DNA of 64,000 nt, from NCBI GenBank assembly GCA_001599755.1, contig BCHX01000002.1, positions 2,604,001 to 2,668,000 on the forward strand, given 5' to 3'. The first letter of the stretch is position 1. The number at the start of each line of letters is the position of its first letter. This DNA comes from Gliomastix tumulicola. Lineage: Eukaryota; Ascomycota; Sordariomycetes; Hypocreales; Bionectriaceae. The translations under genes were made by a program, and so were the position numbers. Shown one piece after another: positions 22,007-32,550 of the stretch. The notes under the pieces are model-generated. The model saw only the letters and a list, made by a program, of their open reading frames with translations, was not told the origin of the DNA and searched no databases.

Positions 22007-22487
22007 CCATACCATAGTATATGCTATCCATGAAGAGCGTGCTGCTCGGAGACGGAGCGCAAAGCGGCGCATAATCCCCCTCCATGTTCTCGCACACCGG
22101 GAATCCGCCCTCCTTGTTCTTGTTCGTAGCGGATGGATTCGGCGGGTCGCCCGTCGACGTCGACACTTTACCGTAGCTCGTGAACGTGTACACCGTCGCC
22201 GTGAGGTCGTGCGGCGCGGCGTCGCGCAGGTACGTTGACCCGTCGTGGTCCGTCGTCAGGAAGGGCGTCAGGGTGGCCGCGGGCCGGCCTTCGTCGTCGA
22301 CGGACACCCAGGCATCGGTCGTGCCGAGCGCCGTGCGGGCCTCCAGGTTGGGCGCCTCGGGGGCTGATGTGATTGTCGCGGCGGCGGCAGCAGCAGCATC
22401 CTCGGCGGCGTCGTCGGCGGCCGGGAGGGCGTGGACGAGGGATGCTGGTCCCAGCAGGGCCAGGGCGATGGATGCTGGCCAGAGCAT
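21183..22487 (-). CDS. single-pass membrane protein with signal peptide, conserved fungal unknown
   Basis: Predicted type I membrane or cell-surface protein of unknown function. Exons are 22487-22013 and 21937-21183, intron 75 nt with GCTAAC branch site and a TG/TA microsatellite inside. The junction reads DSIYYVTWDPEYYNKSS, for 409 residues. The ATG at 22487 opens a signal peptide (MLWPASIALALLGPASLVHA). Next comes a Thr/Ala-rich stretch, a Cys pair in FPVCENMEGDYAPLC and an Asn-glycosylation-rich beta-type domain (YNKSS, NTT, NRT, NVT). One transmembrane helix follows (LIIALPVVFGTIIFIAVGLCIW) and then a basic, Gly-, Arg- and Ser-rich cytosolic tail of about 110 residues. The YVTWDP...L-x-L-x-Y layout is common to a family of uncharacterised fungal single-TM proteins. 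A wall-sensor or adaptor role is conceivable but not shown. Confidence 0.8.
21938..22012 (-). repeat. intronic TG/TA microsatellite
   Basis: The intron of the single-pass membrane protein gene includes (TA)n followed by (TG)n at about 21971-22006 on the plus strand. Together they form almost half the intron and are likely length-variable between isolates. Confidence 0.6.
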
Positions 22488-22963
22488 GGTTGATTTGGGC
22501 CTGCGTCGACTTTGCTTGTCCGAGAGAAATGAAGCACAGAGCCAGTGGAAGCGTGTCTGTAGAAAAGACGCGCCAATTGATCGACTCGTGGACGTCAAGG
22601 GAGACAGACGCAGACGCGATGGTGCCGGATAGGACGGGAGGCCTGTTCGTATCTCCGGTCCAGCCCTCAAAATTGAACCAGCAGGTACCGACCCAGTCTG
22701 CTCAACGCTCCAAGAGAGCAAATAAATCCGGCAATCAAGCCCGTGACGTTGAAGAAATGACAGCGAAGATAATGGTCATGAATGGTATGAGGTTTAAAAA
22801 AGTTCGAGGCACTTCTTGATCAAGGGAGATATTTCGCAGCACGGCGCCGGAGTCAAGTGCCGATATTATGGGGCATTGGCTTTTAGTGACAGAAAGTGGA
22901 TCCGTGCTGTTGTTCTAGTGAATTACCTAAGCAATGCCCCTGGCTAGCATTTTCTAACCTCCT

Positions 22964-23044
22964 CATGCGGTGGAAGAAAAACTTGAGTCACATACACACC
23001 CAAATTGTATAGTCCCATAACTTAGTTATTTATTCGACCAAGTG
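22964..23044 (-). repeat. hairpin repeat family, copy B (81 bp, 5-bp flanking duplication)
   Basis: In reverse orientation this copy reads CACTTGGTCGAATAAATA at one end and CTTCCACCGCATG at the other, with the shared core TACAATTTGGGTGTGTATGT. It is bordered on both sides by CTCCT (22959-22963 and 23045-23049), which looks like a target-site duplication. Length equals that of copy A. Confidence 0.65.
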
Positions 23045-23409
23045 CTCCTGCAAGTCTTAGACGATCGTCAACTTGGACCTCACCACATCTGCACCAGTGC
23101 ACATCATGTCACATTCTGCATCATCAAGTAGTGATGAAATCCTCTGTTGGCTAGATCTACTACCTAGCCCCTGAAATCAGACAGCTCCTTGATTATGAGA
23201 GACTCCAGGAAAGCCCGCAAGTCAAGGTGAACAGGATTTGTGAACCTGCTCGTGACTCTCGGGCCATCCACCATTGAGCCTCTTTCCGTAGTTCTAGCTG
23301 ATCGCGCCATTGAAACAAACGTGCTTTGAGCGGGTATCTTGATCCATTCCCTCTGGATTCTCTTTGCTCAGCTTCCTGAAGAATTTCGCCATGAGATATT
23401 CGCACAAAA

Positions 23410-23429
23410 NAAAAAAAAAAAAAAAAAAA
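23410..23429. other. undetermined base N in an A homopolymer
   Basis: A single N precedes 19 A residues. This is an assembly or base-calling uncertainty in a homopolymer and has no visible effect on a gene. Confidence 0.8.
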
Positions 23430-23625
23430 GGAAAGCCAAAGGTCAACATGTAACCAAGGGCCGAAATGAAAGAGATAAAGATACATTGTGTCGTCGTGGG
23501 GCGAATCCCTCGGTGGGAGAAATGCCTCTTATGAATGTTGTGATGAAATGGCGTACATCTCATGCGTGGCTCCATGATCAGCACAATGAAGCCACTAAGG
23601 GCACTGACAATTGGACGTGCCGATG

Positions 23626-24621
23626 TCAGCCTCGTGTGATATGCTGACCATCGTGGTCCGGTCCAAAGAGGATCATATTGATGAAGGCGCTGATGTGGGC
23701 ATCGGTGCCCTCAGCGGGCTTCGCTTCCCTGCGAGGCTTACTTCGCATGGGGATCGGAATTGGAAGACTGCGTCCTTGGCTGTCCACCTTGGGGGGCGGT
23801 GGTGGCTGGATCGTTCTCCCATCGGGGGTCAGGCCGGGGTAATAGTCAGGGATCGAAGTGCACCGGTAGATCGAATTGATGCGGTACATCGGAGTGACGG
23901 CAATCCTCGCATGGCCCGAGTTGACTTGGTTTCCCGAGTTGGCCGGATCGGCAGCCTGGTTGCTCAATTTGACTCGAGTGTTCAAAGTGAGAGGAGGGCT
24001 TGTGTTGACCAAAGTGTTTGGCGTAGGCGGAGTGCTTGCGTTGGCCGGAGTGCTTGCATTTGCCGGAGTGTTCGAGTTGAGCGTAGTGGTCGTCTCGACC
24101 GACTCACCAAAGACGTCGGCATAGCCCTCTTGATTTTGGCGCTCACGCATGGCGGCGCGGAAGGCGGCAACCTCACTGGCAGCTCTGGCACTGGCGTCTT
24201 TGGCTTTGGCCGCCTCCTCTTCCTTGTGTTTCTTGATGCCCTCAGTGAGGAGCCCCTCCTTGGGAGGTAGAATAGGCTGGCGTTTGACAAAGTACTTCTT
24301 GGCAAACTCGCGCTGCCGGGCCTCTTCCTCCTCCTTCTCATGACGCTTCTTCTCGAGCTCGACCAGGCGTTTAGCCTCCATTGCGGCTCGAATGGCTGGG
24401 GCTCTGGCAGCCTTGGGGCATTGTTTATTAGGGCAGGCGAGGACCCCAATTTTGACTCGAGCGCGGCTCCTGGTATAGGGGCATGGCTGAGTATTTGGGT
24501 GAACTCCCTCTTTCCATCCGATAAACATGATGAGCTGAGCCAGATATGGCCTGCAATGAACGGTGGCGTAATGACGGGCGAAGTCGCACTCGTCACAGTG
24601 CGCAAACTCTTCGATGCACAT
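23626..24621 (-). CDS. Cys-rich, coiled-coil protein of unknown function
   Basis: Intronless frame of 331 residues from the ATG at 24621. I do not recognise a named family. The N-terminus (MCIEEFAHCDECDFARHY, then HCRPYL, CPYTRSR and ACPNKQCPKA) has spaced Cys and His residues that could bind zinc, as in several small fungal proteins of unknown role. Residues about 75-165 are Lys/Glu/Ala-rich and should form a coiled coil. They are followed by a Thr/Pro/Asn-rich tract with short repeats (STPANASTPANASTPPTPN) and a Pro-rich segment. The C-terminus DAHISAFINMILFGPDHD is the only hydrophobic part. A TATA-like sequence lies about 120 bp upstream. Codon usage looks less GC-rich than the neighbouring enzymes. 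Expression is plausible but unproven. Confidence 0.6.
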   Translation of the reverse strand: MCIEEFAHCDECDFARHYATVHCRPYLAQLIMFIGWKEGVHPNTQPCPYTRSRARVKIGVLACPNKQCPKAARAPAIRAAMEAKRLVELEKKRHEKEEEEARQREFAKKYFVKRQPILPPKEGLLTEGIKKHKEEEAAKAKDASARAASEVAAFRAAMRERQNQEGYADVFGESVETTTTLNSNTPANASTPANASTPPTPNTLVNTSPPLTLNTRVKLSNQAADPANSGNQVNSGHARIAVTPMYRINSIYRCTSIPDYYPGLTPDGRTIQPPPPPKVDSQGRSLPIPIPMRSKPRREAKPAEGTDAHISAFINMILFGPDHDGQHITRG

Positions 24622-24739
24622 GATGCAGGCTGGTGAATAATTTGCCCTTGGCGCGGATCTGCTGCGGTTCAGTCGATGTAAGGTAGAGGAGACGGCAAAG
24701 TCGGACGGAGGATGTAAGCAGGTCGCAAGTCAATGCAGT

Positions 24740-24748
24740 TATATATAT
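24740..24748 (-). promoter_or_regulatory. TATA-like element upstream of the Cys-rich protein gene
   Basis: TATATATAT lies about 120 bp before the ATG at 24621 on the minus strand, a position compatible with a core promoter. Confidence 0.4.
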
Positions 24749-26081
24749 GTTCGGAAACTGTGGCTGGCGAGAACGAAGTGGCGGGAAATCCGTAAACAGG
24801 TGAGTAAGTACTAGTAGTGAGTGAGGTGCCGTCAAGGTCCTGTTCTGGGTATTCTGTAGCCGGTTCACAGTGTGCTGAAAGTTAGAAGAGTTAGGGCTGA
24901 GAGATAAGGAAGCTGATCGAGACGTGACGGAAAGCTATCTCTTCACCGCCCGGCAGTTCTTCTGGGCTGCGGACCGTACCTCAGGTTTTGGTGACCTGAC
25001 AAGCAGCCGTAATTCCTCCATCCAAATTGAGTCTAGTGGCAAGGACAGTGACCGTGCAGGTTCTCTGCATCTGTTTCGTACCTGGTGGTAGCTCCCACGC
25101 GTATTATCTTGGGGTGTTGGCAAGACGATCTCGAGGGCCTATGAAGTGTCACTGCATCAGAGACTTCTCTGATCTCGGGACCTTTGACAGTGTGCCGCGA
25201 TGTCTCTTGCTGCGAATAGTTTTCGATCCCAGTGGCGTTGCATCCTGAGTCTGCGTTGAAGGTTTTCTGGTGCCGCCCTGAAGCATGGCAGTCGCCCGCC
25301 ATCTGAGTGTAAACAAGGGGGCCCTCTCTCGCCGACCAAACAGCAGTGGCTCGAGATACGTATATTGAGCCGTTGTGCGAATCATATGGCGACTCAAGTT
25401 ACCACTCTCGGTCTGTCGGTCGGCTCCTTCCCTCTGACGCAGCAGCCCAAATTCTGCACCTTCCTCGCCTCCCGCGGGTGCTTTCCTCCGCGGTGCCTTC
25501 CCCCATCTCCATCGCACCTTCCAGCTGCCCTGAGTGAACCTTAACGAGGAAGGAATTGTCGGCCAAGGCTCTTGCTCCCTTAGCAATGGTCTCTTAACGG
25601 CAGAGCCCCTTCGCAGAACGCGGCGTCTGGGCCGATGCCCGTAGGTAGGCTTCACATCGTCTTCCACATGACTGAGTGATTTGAGGGAGATGGGCGGCCT
25701 GAGATCTCTGCCTTCAACGCATTGCTTTGCCGTCATGTTTTCGTCCGCCCCCCGAGGCCAGCGTTTCACTGTTCGATGCCCGTTTCGACCGTGTCACAAG
25801 GCGTTCCCACGACCCAAATCAGCGGCGGGCGTCCGTGGACCACAGACAATGCTCGGGCCCGGACCCTCGTTTGGAAGAGACAAGTCCCTCAGGCCACAGA
25901 ATTTGACGAGCAGGAATCAACATGCTGACGTTTCTTGACTAGGTGGTGATTTGTGCAGCGTCGTGCGGAGTGGCTGGCAGTAGAACACCTGAACCTAGAA
26001 CAACCACAACGAAGTCTTCGACGTGTCCCCGCCCCCGCCCCCAGCCTCCGTGTCCGCTTTCGAGTACAGTGGCTAGACTGT

Positions 26082-26162
26082 CAAGTGGTCGAAACAATAC
26101 TTGAGCTACGGGACCATATATTCTGGGTATGTATATGGCTCAAGTTTTTCTTCCACCACTTG
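26082..26162 (+). repeat. hairpin repeat family, copy C (81 bp, 5-bp flanking duplication)
   Basis: Best-preserved copy. It starts CAAGTGGTCGAA and ends TTCCACCACTTG, so the ends are inverted repeats (CAAGTGGT/ACCACTTG), flanked by ACTGT on both sides. Internally ACTTGAGC is mirrored by GCTCAAGT, and CCATATA by TATATGG, so almost the whole unit can fold into one hairpin. Together these point to a non-autonomous MITE-like DNA element. Confidence 0.7.
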
Positions 26163-27328
26163 ACTGTCAGGTCGGACAGGCACATCATGGCTCGCAGCTG
26201 CATCCCCGCCCAAGCCTGGTCCGAGTCGACTGTGAGTCAAAACCACCAAACTTGAGATGAATACCCGGGCTGTTGTGGTTGGAAGCACCGTGCACGTTCC
26301 ACTCCGTCGGCGAGCCGAATCAGTTTGCGTTTTCAAGAACGTCCTTGTGTCGTACTCGTGCGTCAGGCAACGGCATCCCCGACGCCCACGATGCCTTGCA
26401 TTGTATGGCGCGTGACGGGACCTAGTCCCATAAGCTCTCGAGTACCGATGTGTCTCTGTCCATCGGACAAAGGATACCGAGGAGCATGACTGGGCTCCAG
26501 GTCTATACCCCGAGGGGAAATACGCGGCTGCGTAGGTCTCATATGATCAGCAAGGTCATGGCCATCAAGGCCCCTTGACCCTGCCCCAGAGCTGCCCTCG
26601 CATAGCGCGCCCAGAAAGTTTCTCCTGAAAGTTTCACTCTTCGCCGACCATGTCCGATGTTATGTAAGTCGCAACGCCAGCCCCGCCGACGAAAACGGCC
26701 GCGTCTCGGCGGATTCGACAGGAGCAAAAGTCTGGTGATTTAGCCAGAAGTTGGCTCTGGCCACGAGGATCCTACATCATTACGGGCATGCGCCTCATTG
26801 GTGGTTCCAGATAACAGGGTCCGGATCCCGGGCGAGGGGCCGCGAGGTGGACCCCTTTTTGCTCTCGAAAATTGCACGGCTTCTTCTGGAACCACTGATT
26901 CAACCTCACCTCTGAAGCCTGCCCGAGTCGTCGATGAAGGCGTGGTGGATCTGTGGAGTGATGGGGACTCTCTCCTCCTCGTCATCCTGACTCCTACGCT
27001 GTCTACGATTCACACTCTGCTCTCGGCAACTCATGTGTGGGGTGAACAGAGGTCAATCTTAATTATCTCATGATGGGCTGATGGGCTCTGCCAATCCAAT
27101 CATCGCCGAGAATCAGCACCAAACGGGGTGCACAAATGACAGCCAGATGGACCTTTTAAGTCCCTGCGCTGGGAAATCTAGCGTGTCCGTGGGGGTCACT
27201 GGCGGATGACTGACTGAGAGCAGGCATCTCACCGAATCACTTCATCCTTGGTGGCTGAACGAAGTACACCGGCCCCGAGATGGTGCGACTTCGGCTGAGA
27301 ACGACTGTTCCTGATCTTGGTCCGACAC

Positions 27329-27337
27329 TTATATAAG
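27329..27337 (+). promoter_or_regulatory. TATA box of the aldolase gene
   Basis: TTATATAAG lies about 200 bp upstream of the ATG at 27532, with no intervening gene. It is a good match to a TATA box; the long distance implies a 5' leader of about 160 nt. Confidence 0.5.
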
Positions 27338-27531
27338 AAAGGCCGCTGTTTGGGTTCTGTCCGCGAGATGGCCTTTGAGACACCGGCACTATTTGGAGTT
27401 TTAAACTTAATCTCACCGACTTCAAATAGAGTTTTCGATCTGGGCATTACTTACCTACCAAGACATTTCCAACCGCAAGCACTTTGCGATCACAGTCTTT
27501 CAAACCTCTTCCAGATCTCAGGCTTTACCCA

Positions 27532-28506
27532 ATGACCGCCTCGACGGACTCAAAGAACGGTGGTTTCCTCCGCACCTCTGTCCCAGACTTGGCGGAAGGG
27601 ATATATGTGCCCACGGTAGCGTTCTTCACCGCTGACGATGAGATCGACCTCGATACTACTGCCTCGCACGCTCTTCGCCTTGTCGAGGCTGGTGTAGCCG
27701 GCATCGTGACACACGGGTCAAACGGCGAGGCAGTGCATCTCGATCATGAGGAACGGCAACTGATCAACCAGGCGACTCGATCGGCCATGATCAAGGCTGG
27801 AAAGGCCGACTTGCCACTCATCGTTGGCTGTGGAGCGCAGTCAACCCGCGAAACGATCCAGCTATGCCGGGAAGCAGCCAACTCGGGCGGCACCCATGCA
27901 ATGATTCTCCCCCCGTCCTACTATGGCGGCCTCGTGACGCTTGAACTCATCAAGCAGCATTTCCGAGCTGTTGCCGATGCCAGCCCTCTGCCGATTCTCA
28001 TATACAACTTCCCCGCACCATGCGGTGGACTGGACCTCAGCTCAGACACGATCCTCGAGCTAGCAGAGCACGAGAACATTGTCGGCGTCAAGCTGACCTG
28101 TGGAAACACGGGGAAGCTGGCCAGGATCGTGGCGGGGACACGGGGTACGTCGTTTCGGACATACGGCGGCAGCGCGGATTTCACTGTTCAGGCAGCAGCC
28201 GCCGGCGGTCACGGCGTGATTGCCGGCACGGCGAACCTTGTTCCATGGACGTGTGTAAAGCTGCTTCGGCTCTGGTCGGAAGGCAATATCGCGGAGGCCA
28301 CTCGCCTACAAGGGGTCGTGGCGAGGGGCGATTGGGCTGCCATCAAGGGTGGATTTGTGTCTGTCAAGGCAGCTCTTCAGACATACTATGGCTACGGCGG
28401 AAACCCGCGAAAGCCATGTGCTCTGCTGGAAGGGGAGGCGCTAGCCAAGCAAATGGCGGAATTCGCTGAGATTCTGGAGACGGAGAAGAAGCTGGCCTCT
28501 CTGTAA
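27532..28506 (+). CDS. DapA-superfamily aldolase (dihydrodipicolinate synthase-like)
   Basis: Class I aldolase or lyase with a TIM-barrel fold. Intronless, 324 residues, starting with the ATG at 27532. The pyruvate-binding loop appears as HGSNGEAVHL, the catalytic Tyr in LPILIYNFPAP and the Schiff-base Lys in IVGVKLTCGN, all at the usual spacing, so it should be active. Fungi make lysine by the alpha-aminoadipate route, so this is not a lysine-pathway DapA. Fungal relatives act as 4-hydroxy-2-oxoglutarate aldolase or as the 2-keto-3-deoxy-L-galactonate aldolase of galacturonate breakdown. I cannot choose between them from sequence. No organelle signal is obvious. Neighbours are unrelated, so it is probably a stand-alone catabolic gene. 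Confidence 0.85.
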   Translation: MTASTDSKNGGFLRTSVPDLAEGIYVPTVAFFTADDEIDLDTTASHALRLVEAGVAGIVTHGSNGEAVHLDHEERQLINQATRSAMIKAGKADLPLIVGCGAQSTRETIQLCREAANSGGTHAMILPPSYYGGLVTLELIKQHFRAVADASPLPILIYNFPAPCGGLDLSSDTILELAEHENIVGVKLTCGNTGKLARIVAGTRGTSFRTYGGSADFTVQAAAAGGHGVIAGTANLVPWTCVKLLRLWSEGNIAEATRLQGVVARGDWAAIKGGFVSVKAALQTYYGYGGNPRKPCALLEGEALAKQMAEFAEILETEKKLASL

Positions 28507-30078
28507 CGAATTCGACGGATCCTGATTTCTCCCTCCTCTTCCGTGTCCCCGCTGCAACTTCGATAGTTTTTGCTCCGTCACAGGTCGACCGGCCCCAAAA
28601 GTTCCAGAGATTCCTTCCTAGTCTCTGACACGAGACGCGGCTTTGGGCCTTGGGGACACGGTGGAGGCATCGTATGCCATGCGGGTGATGCAGGAAGAGG
28701 ACTATCGTGGACTCATGGCACGAGAGGTGGAGGATGATGGGGTAGGAGATGAGGAGGAGGGGAGATGAGGAGATGAGGAGATGAGGGGATGACTGGTAGT
28801 GTCACTGTAGTCTGTATGGAGTCAATGGAGACAGACGATGGAGCGAGTCAGCTAATAGCGAGCTAACCCCCACGCCCTGACGAGCAACAGACTCCTGCCG
28901 TGTGGCTGAGCTCTAATCCGGAGACCAACATTCGACGCCGCGCTGGAGGGGGGGAGGTTGACGGTCGACCTGGTTCCCTTTTCTGCTGTACTTTTCCCGG
29001 ATGTGCGTCCACCGGGTTTACCGATGCGATTGCCGGACCCGATGCTGGATCCGTGGACCTTTTTCGGCCCGGATCGGAGAGTTTTCCGTCGCTCTGCATG
29101 TGAGGGACCTCCTGGTGGTGATCTCCTTTACTTATAAACCTCCGTTCACGTCATGCTCACACATCATTGTCGGCCCGAAATGACGGACAGATTTGACGTG
29201 CCCCTGAACCTGCTCTCGCCCCTCATTGTCCTGGTCAAACATCTTCTCACTCTTTTCTCGTCGACCTTCTCCTCACTCACTTTGCAAGTTCACATCTCAT
29301 TCACGTCATCCGGTACGTAGGCAGAAGAAGTTCGGTACTATTCATCAATATGATTCATTCATTCACACTCATCGTTCATTCCTCGTTGCTTTCATCCCAG
29401 GAGGCAAGACCTTCCTGACAGCGCCTCGCAGGCTGTATCAATCTACCCTGCCCATGATATCCAACCCCATCCAGTGCAATGCCATATTCACGTGTGGCCA
29501 AGTAAAGAAACCAAAAAGTGAAACCAATCAGTCTCATGAAACCAGAATTCGTTGTCACTTCTCGACCTCCTCAAGTAGGGAAACATCCTTCGATAACTCA
29601 AAATCGCAGCAAAGAAAAAAAAAAGGAAAAAGAAAAGAAGAAAAGGTCGTCATTAATCATAATTGCGTACAAAACAAAACAACTTGGGTATCTTGGTAAG
29701 TTAATCAAGCAAGAAAACAACTTGGGTATCGTGTCGTGGTGTCGTTGTAAGTGGGAAAACAAGACTAGGTCGAAAGCCTGGTCTGGGACTGTGAACGCCG
29801 CGCGGTGATTTAATGAACAGGGGATATCATGTAGGGGACTCGAGTCAACCCTATGCCCTAGCTATATGCTGCTTTGTTAGCGAAGCATATGCGTAAAAAA
29901 TGAACAATGGAAGAAAAAAAGAAGAAGAAGAAGAAGAAGGGGGTAAGAAAGGAAGTCGACGGATCAGAACCAGGATGCCATGGGGGGGAGATGTACTCCT
30001 CCTCGGGCCTTCATATTGTTCAACTCACTAGACAAGAATGTCAGCAGATGTTCTGCAAATGCGCGACTTCTCTATATC
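28507..30078. other. intergenic between convergent genes, low-complexity tracts
   Basis: Contains a GGAGATGA-type tandem repeat at about 28738-28792 and A-rich tracts at 29613-29645 and 29909-29940. Several short open frames occur without domains. Nothing else was recognised. Confidence 0.4.
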
Positions 30079-31545
30079 TTAGTAGATCCAGGATGACCTC
30101 TTCTTGTCGTCCTCATGGGTGGTCTCCTCGTCGTCGTCGCCCTCGTCGTCGTCGCCCTCGTCGTCGTTCGCCTCCTCGCGGCCGAGCTCGGCGAAGTGCT
30201 CTTCGAACGCCCTAGCCGCCTCCTTCTCTTTCTCCTCGCTCTCCTCGCGCGCGAGATCAGCGACGAGGGCCTCGAACGCCTTGCGCAGGCCATCAATGCC
30301 CTCGCCGATATCGTCGAGGGCTTTGACGGCATCCTTCTCCGGGGTCGTGGGGTTCGTGGAGGGCTCGCGATCTTCGTCGGAGGCCACTGCTTCGTACTCC
30401 TCTGCGTCCTCGGAGCTGCTGGGAGACCAGACAGATTGACGATGGAGGGGATGATGAGTGACTGCCGCCGGGGCGGTGGGTGGGAAGGTCAGGGGAGCAG
30501 CGATGTATCTGTCGATGAAGGCAGCTGTCTCAAAGACAGTCGGGGACCTGGGGCGTCGCGTGCCTGTCGCCGTGTTGTGCTCCCAGAATGAGAGCTGCAC
30601 GCTAGACTCGATGATGGGCAGATTCTGGGCGCGACGAGGCTGCATGCCAAGGGGGGAGGAGCCGTCGAGGAGAGCAGCGCTGCCGAGGAGCTTGAAGGGC
30701 TCGGGCTCGGTCTCGTGGTTGAAATTGTCGATAACGATGCCGTTGTTCTGCTCATCATCCGTGGGATGTCCAGCGGGCGGCTCTTGGACCGGCTCATCGG
30801 AGAGATCGAGGTCGTTGGCAAGCTCGCAGAACTGGTAGCAGCTGGGCTGCGGGCTAGAGCCGTCGGCGCGGATGTACTGCGGGACAAGACCATGGAAACC
30901 GGGAGGAGGGTACAGGATGTGCCAGCCGTTAAACGCCATCTGCCTGTGCAGGCGCTCCATGTGAGGCGTGCCTGGGGCAACCTCCTCCTCCTCCTCCTCT
31001 TCTTCTCGCTCCTCTTCTTGCTCATCGGCGGTAGCGCGATGGAAGCTAAAGCAAGTCGACTTGCTCGAACCAAAAAATCCGCTCGTGGGGGAAGGTCGGG
31101 GAGAGTTCTCAACGGCATGGAGAAGAGCAGGGCCGTAGGCGTCGTCGTCGTCGTCGGAATACTCGTCCTCGTCGTACTCAGAGACGCTCCGCGACGTAAA
31201 GTCGTGGTCAGCAGCGTCATCATAAAACTCGACCTCTCCATCCTCCTCCTCCTCTTCCTGGGCCGTGCCGGCGATGTCACTGAGCATCTGCTGCGGCTTG
31301 TAGTTGCGTTGATGAAAGAGCACACGGCTGGCAGCCTGGTCAACGGGCATGACCTCCGACTTGGCAAAGAACCATGCGCGGCGGTTGAGAGCGTCGAAGG
31401 GGGAGATCATGGCGCCGCCTGACTTGATGTCTCGAGCATCCTTGCGCTCGAAGACGTTGCGGCTGTGCATAATCCACAGCTTCGTGAGAATGAGCGATGG
31501 CTTAACGACCTCGCCAGGGTCGAGAATAGCACGAGTCGACTTCAT
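30079..31545 (-). CDS. acidic low-complexity protein of unknown function
   Basis: Open frame of 488 residues from the ATG at 31545 without introns. I do not recognise the family. The first 90 residues look folded (LTKLWIMHSRNVFERKDARD, then ALNRRAWFFAKSEVMPVDQAASRVLFHQRN). The rest alternates acidic runs (EEEEED, DEDEYSDDDDD, EREEEEEEEEV) with a short conserved-looking block HRQMAFNGWHILYPPPGFHG. The C-terminal 100 residues form an acidic Lys/Glu/Ala-rich coiled coil ending in DDKKRSSWIY. The composition suggests a nuclear or chromatin-associated protein, but that is a guess. The long unbroken frame and the folded N-terminus argue that it is a real gene. It lies 1 kb downstream of KRE33 on the same strand. 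Confidence 0.65.
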   Translation of the reverse strand: MKSTRAILDPGEVVKPSLILTKLWIMHSRNVFERKDARDIKSGGAMISPFDALNRRAWFFAKSEVMPVDQAASRVLFHQRNYKPQQMLSDIAGTAQEEEEEDGEVEFYDDAADHDFTSRSVSEYDEDEYSDDDDDAYGPALLHAVENSPRPSPTSGFFGSSKSTCFSFHRATADEQEEEREEEEEEEEVAPGTPHMERLHRQMAFNGWHILYPPPGFHGLVPQYIRADGSSPQPSCYQFCELANDLDLSDEPVQEPPAGHPTDDEQNNGIVIDNFNHETEPEPFKLLGSAALLDGSSPLGMQPRRAQNLPIIESSVQLSFWEHNTATGTRRPRSPTVFETAAFIDRYIAAPLTFPPTAPAAVTHHPLHRQSVWSPSSSEDAEEYEAVASDEDREPSTNPTTPEKDAVKALDDIGEGIDGLRKAFEALVADLAREESEEKEKEAARAFEEHFAELGREEANDDEGDDDEGDDDEETTHEDDKKRSSWIY

Positions 31546-32550
31546 GACGGGAAGTAGAACGTGCGAGTTGAGGGAGCTGCTTCTGAAAGCTAGCTATGGT
31601 GAAAAAAAGGGTCGGGGGGGAGTGTGGTAGAAACGCAAAGTAGTGTTCCTGAGCTACTAGTAGGCAAAGAAAGGAGGATCCCGATTCGGGGTTCGCAAAC
31701 AAAGTGACGGTGAGTGAGCCTGGGGAAAGACCTGCCAACTATTGAGATGATGATCCCAATTGGCAGAGAAGTGTCTATCGTGTCGGGGCTGCAGAAAGAA
31801 AAAAGAAAGGCCGACACATCTGGACGCAGATGCCTATGGGACTAATATCTTTCTATGGAAAGACCTCCTTTGGCAGGTCCCGTTGCCAGGGCAGGGAATT
31901 AGTGAGAGTTGCATGTGCGAATAGAGGCATCTGGAGGGGAAACGCTGGGTGGATTCGCAGGTGCTTTTCAGAGGACTCGAACTGGAGAGAAACAGCATTT
32001 TGACACCGCCTCTACGGGAGGGGGTCGAGTCGATGACTGATGAGGAATAAGAAGCTGTTCGCACGTGGCAGTGATACGACTCGGCCCTGAAAGCAGAGTC
32101 GCCGTAGTTGTTTCGCGTTTGAACGTGAAGTTTCCGCTAAGGTCGAGTGCGGGAGCATCGTCAACAAGCGAATGACACTGCCCGAACGTATTATCTTTCT
32201 CGAGAAAGCATAGTATAACAGCGAGAACGGTGAATGGCCGCGATCTCATCTTCGTTCCATTGGTATGATTCGCATTCTGCGTGTGCTGCTGACCACCGAC
32301 CCTCTGAGATGACTCGAACTGTCGACTTATCACATGCGTGATCCAGAGACCTTCCCACTCCGCCAAACACTTCATCCTCGAGTCCTCACAACAAATCAAG
32401 CAAAGCAAGCAACCAGCTAGGAAGACAAATGGGTAGGAGGGAAAATAAGCCAAGTCTTTTTTATATCCTCAACGCCGACGAATCTATCCATGTCCCCAAT
32501 CCGGGGGGTGGAGGTATCTTCTCACACAGTTCTCCAAAATCGACAAAAAT
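31546..32550. other. intergenic between KRE33 and the acidic protein gene
   Basis: Holds the 3' flank of KRE33 and the promoter of the acidic protein. A 161-codon frame at 31968-32453 (minus) starts with a hydrophobic stretch but has no recognisable domain and no good supporting signal, so it was not called. Confidence 0.4.

Larger units (their letters stand above)
22488..23625. other. intergenic with hairpin repeat B and an ambiguous poly-A tract
   Basis: Holds the promoter of the membrane protein gene (upstream of 22487), repeat copy B, and a homopolymer of A at 23411-23429 preceded by an undetermined base N at 23410. No gene was recognised. Confidence 0.45.
24622..27531. other. 2.9-kb gene-poor region with hairpin repeat C
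   Basis: No convincing coding region was found. The longest open frames (206 codons at 25149-25769, minus; 100 codons at 25953-26255, plus) have no recognisable domain. The region contains repeat copy C and, at its right end, the promoter of the aldolase gene. Confidence 0.45.

Noticed and set aside
25149..25769. 206-codon minus-strand frame
   Set aside because: Arg/Pro-rich composition with no domain, in a gene-poor region; likely chance.
31968..32453. 161-codon minus-strand frame downstream of KRE33
   Set aside because: Hydrophobic start but no domain, no supporting splice or promoter signal, and Ser/Thr-rich shadow-like composition.
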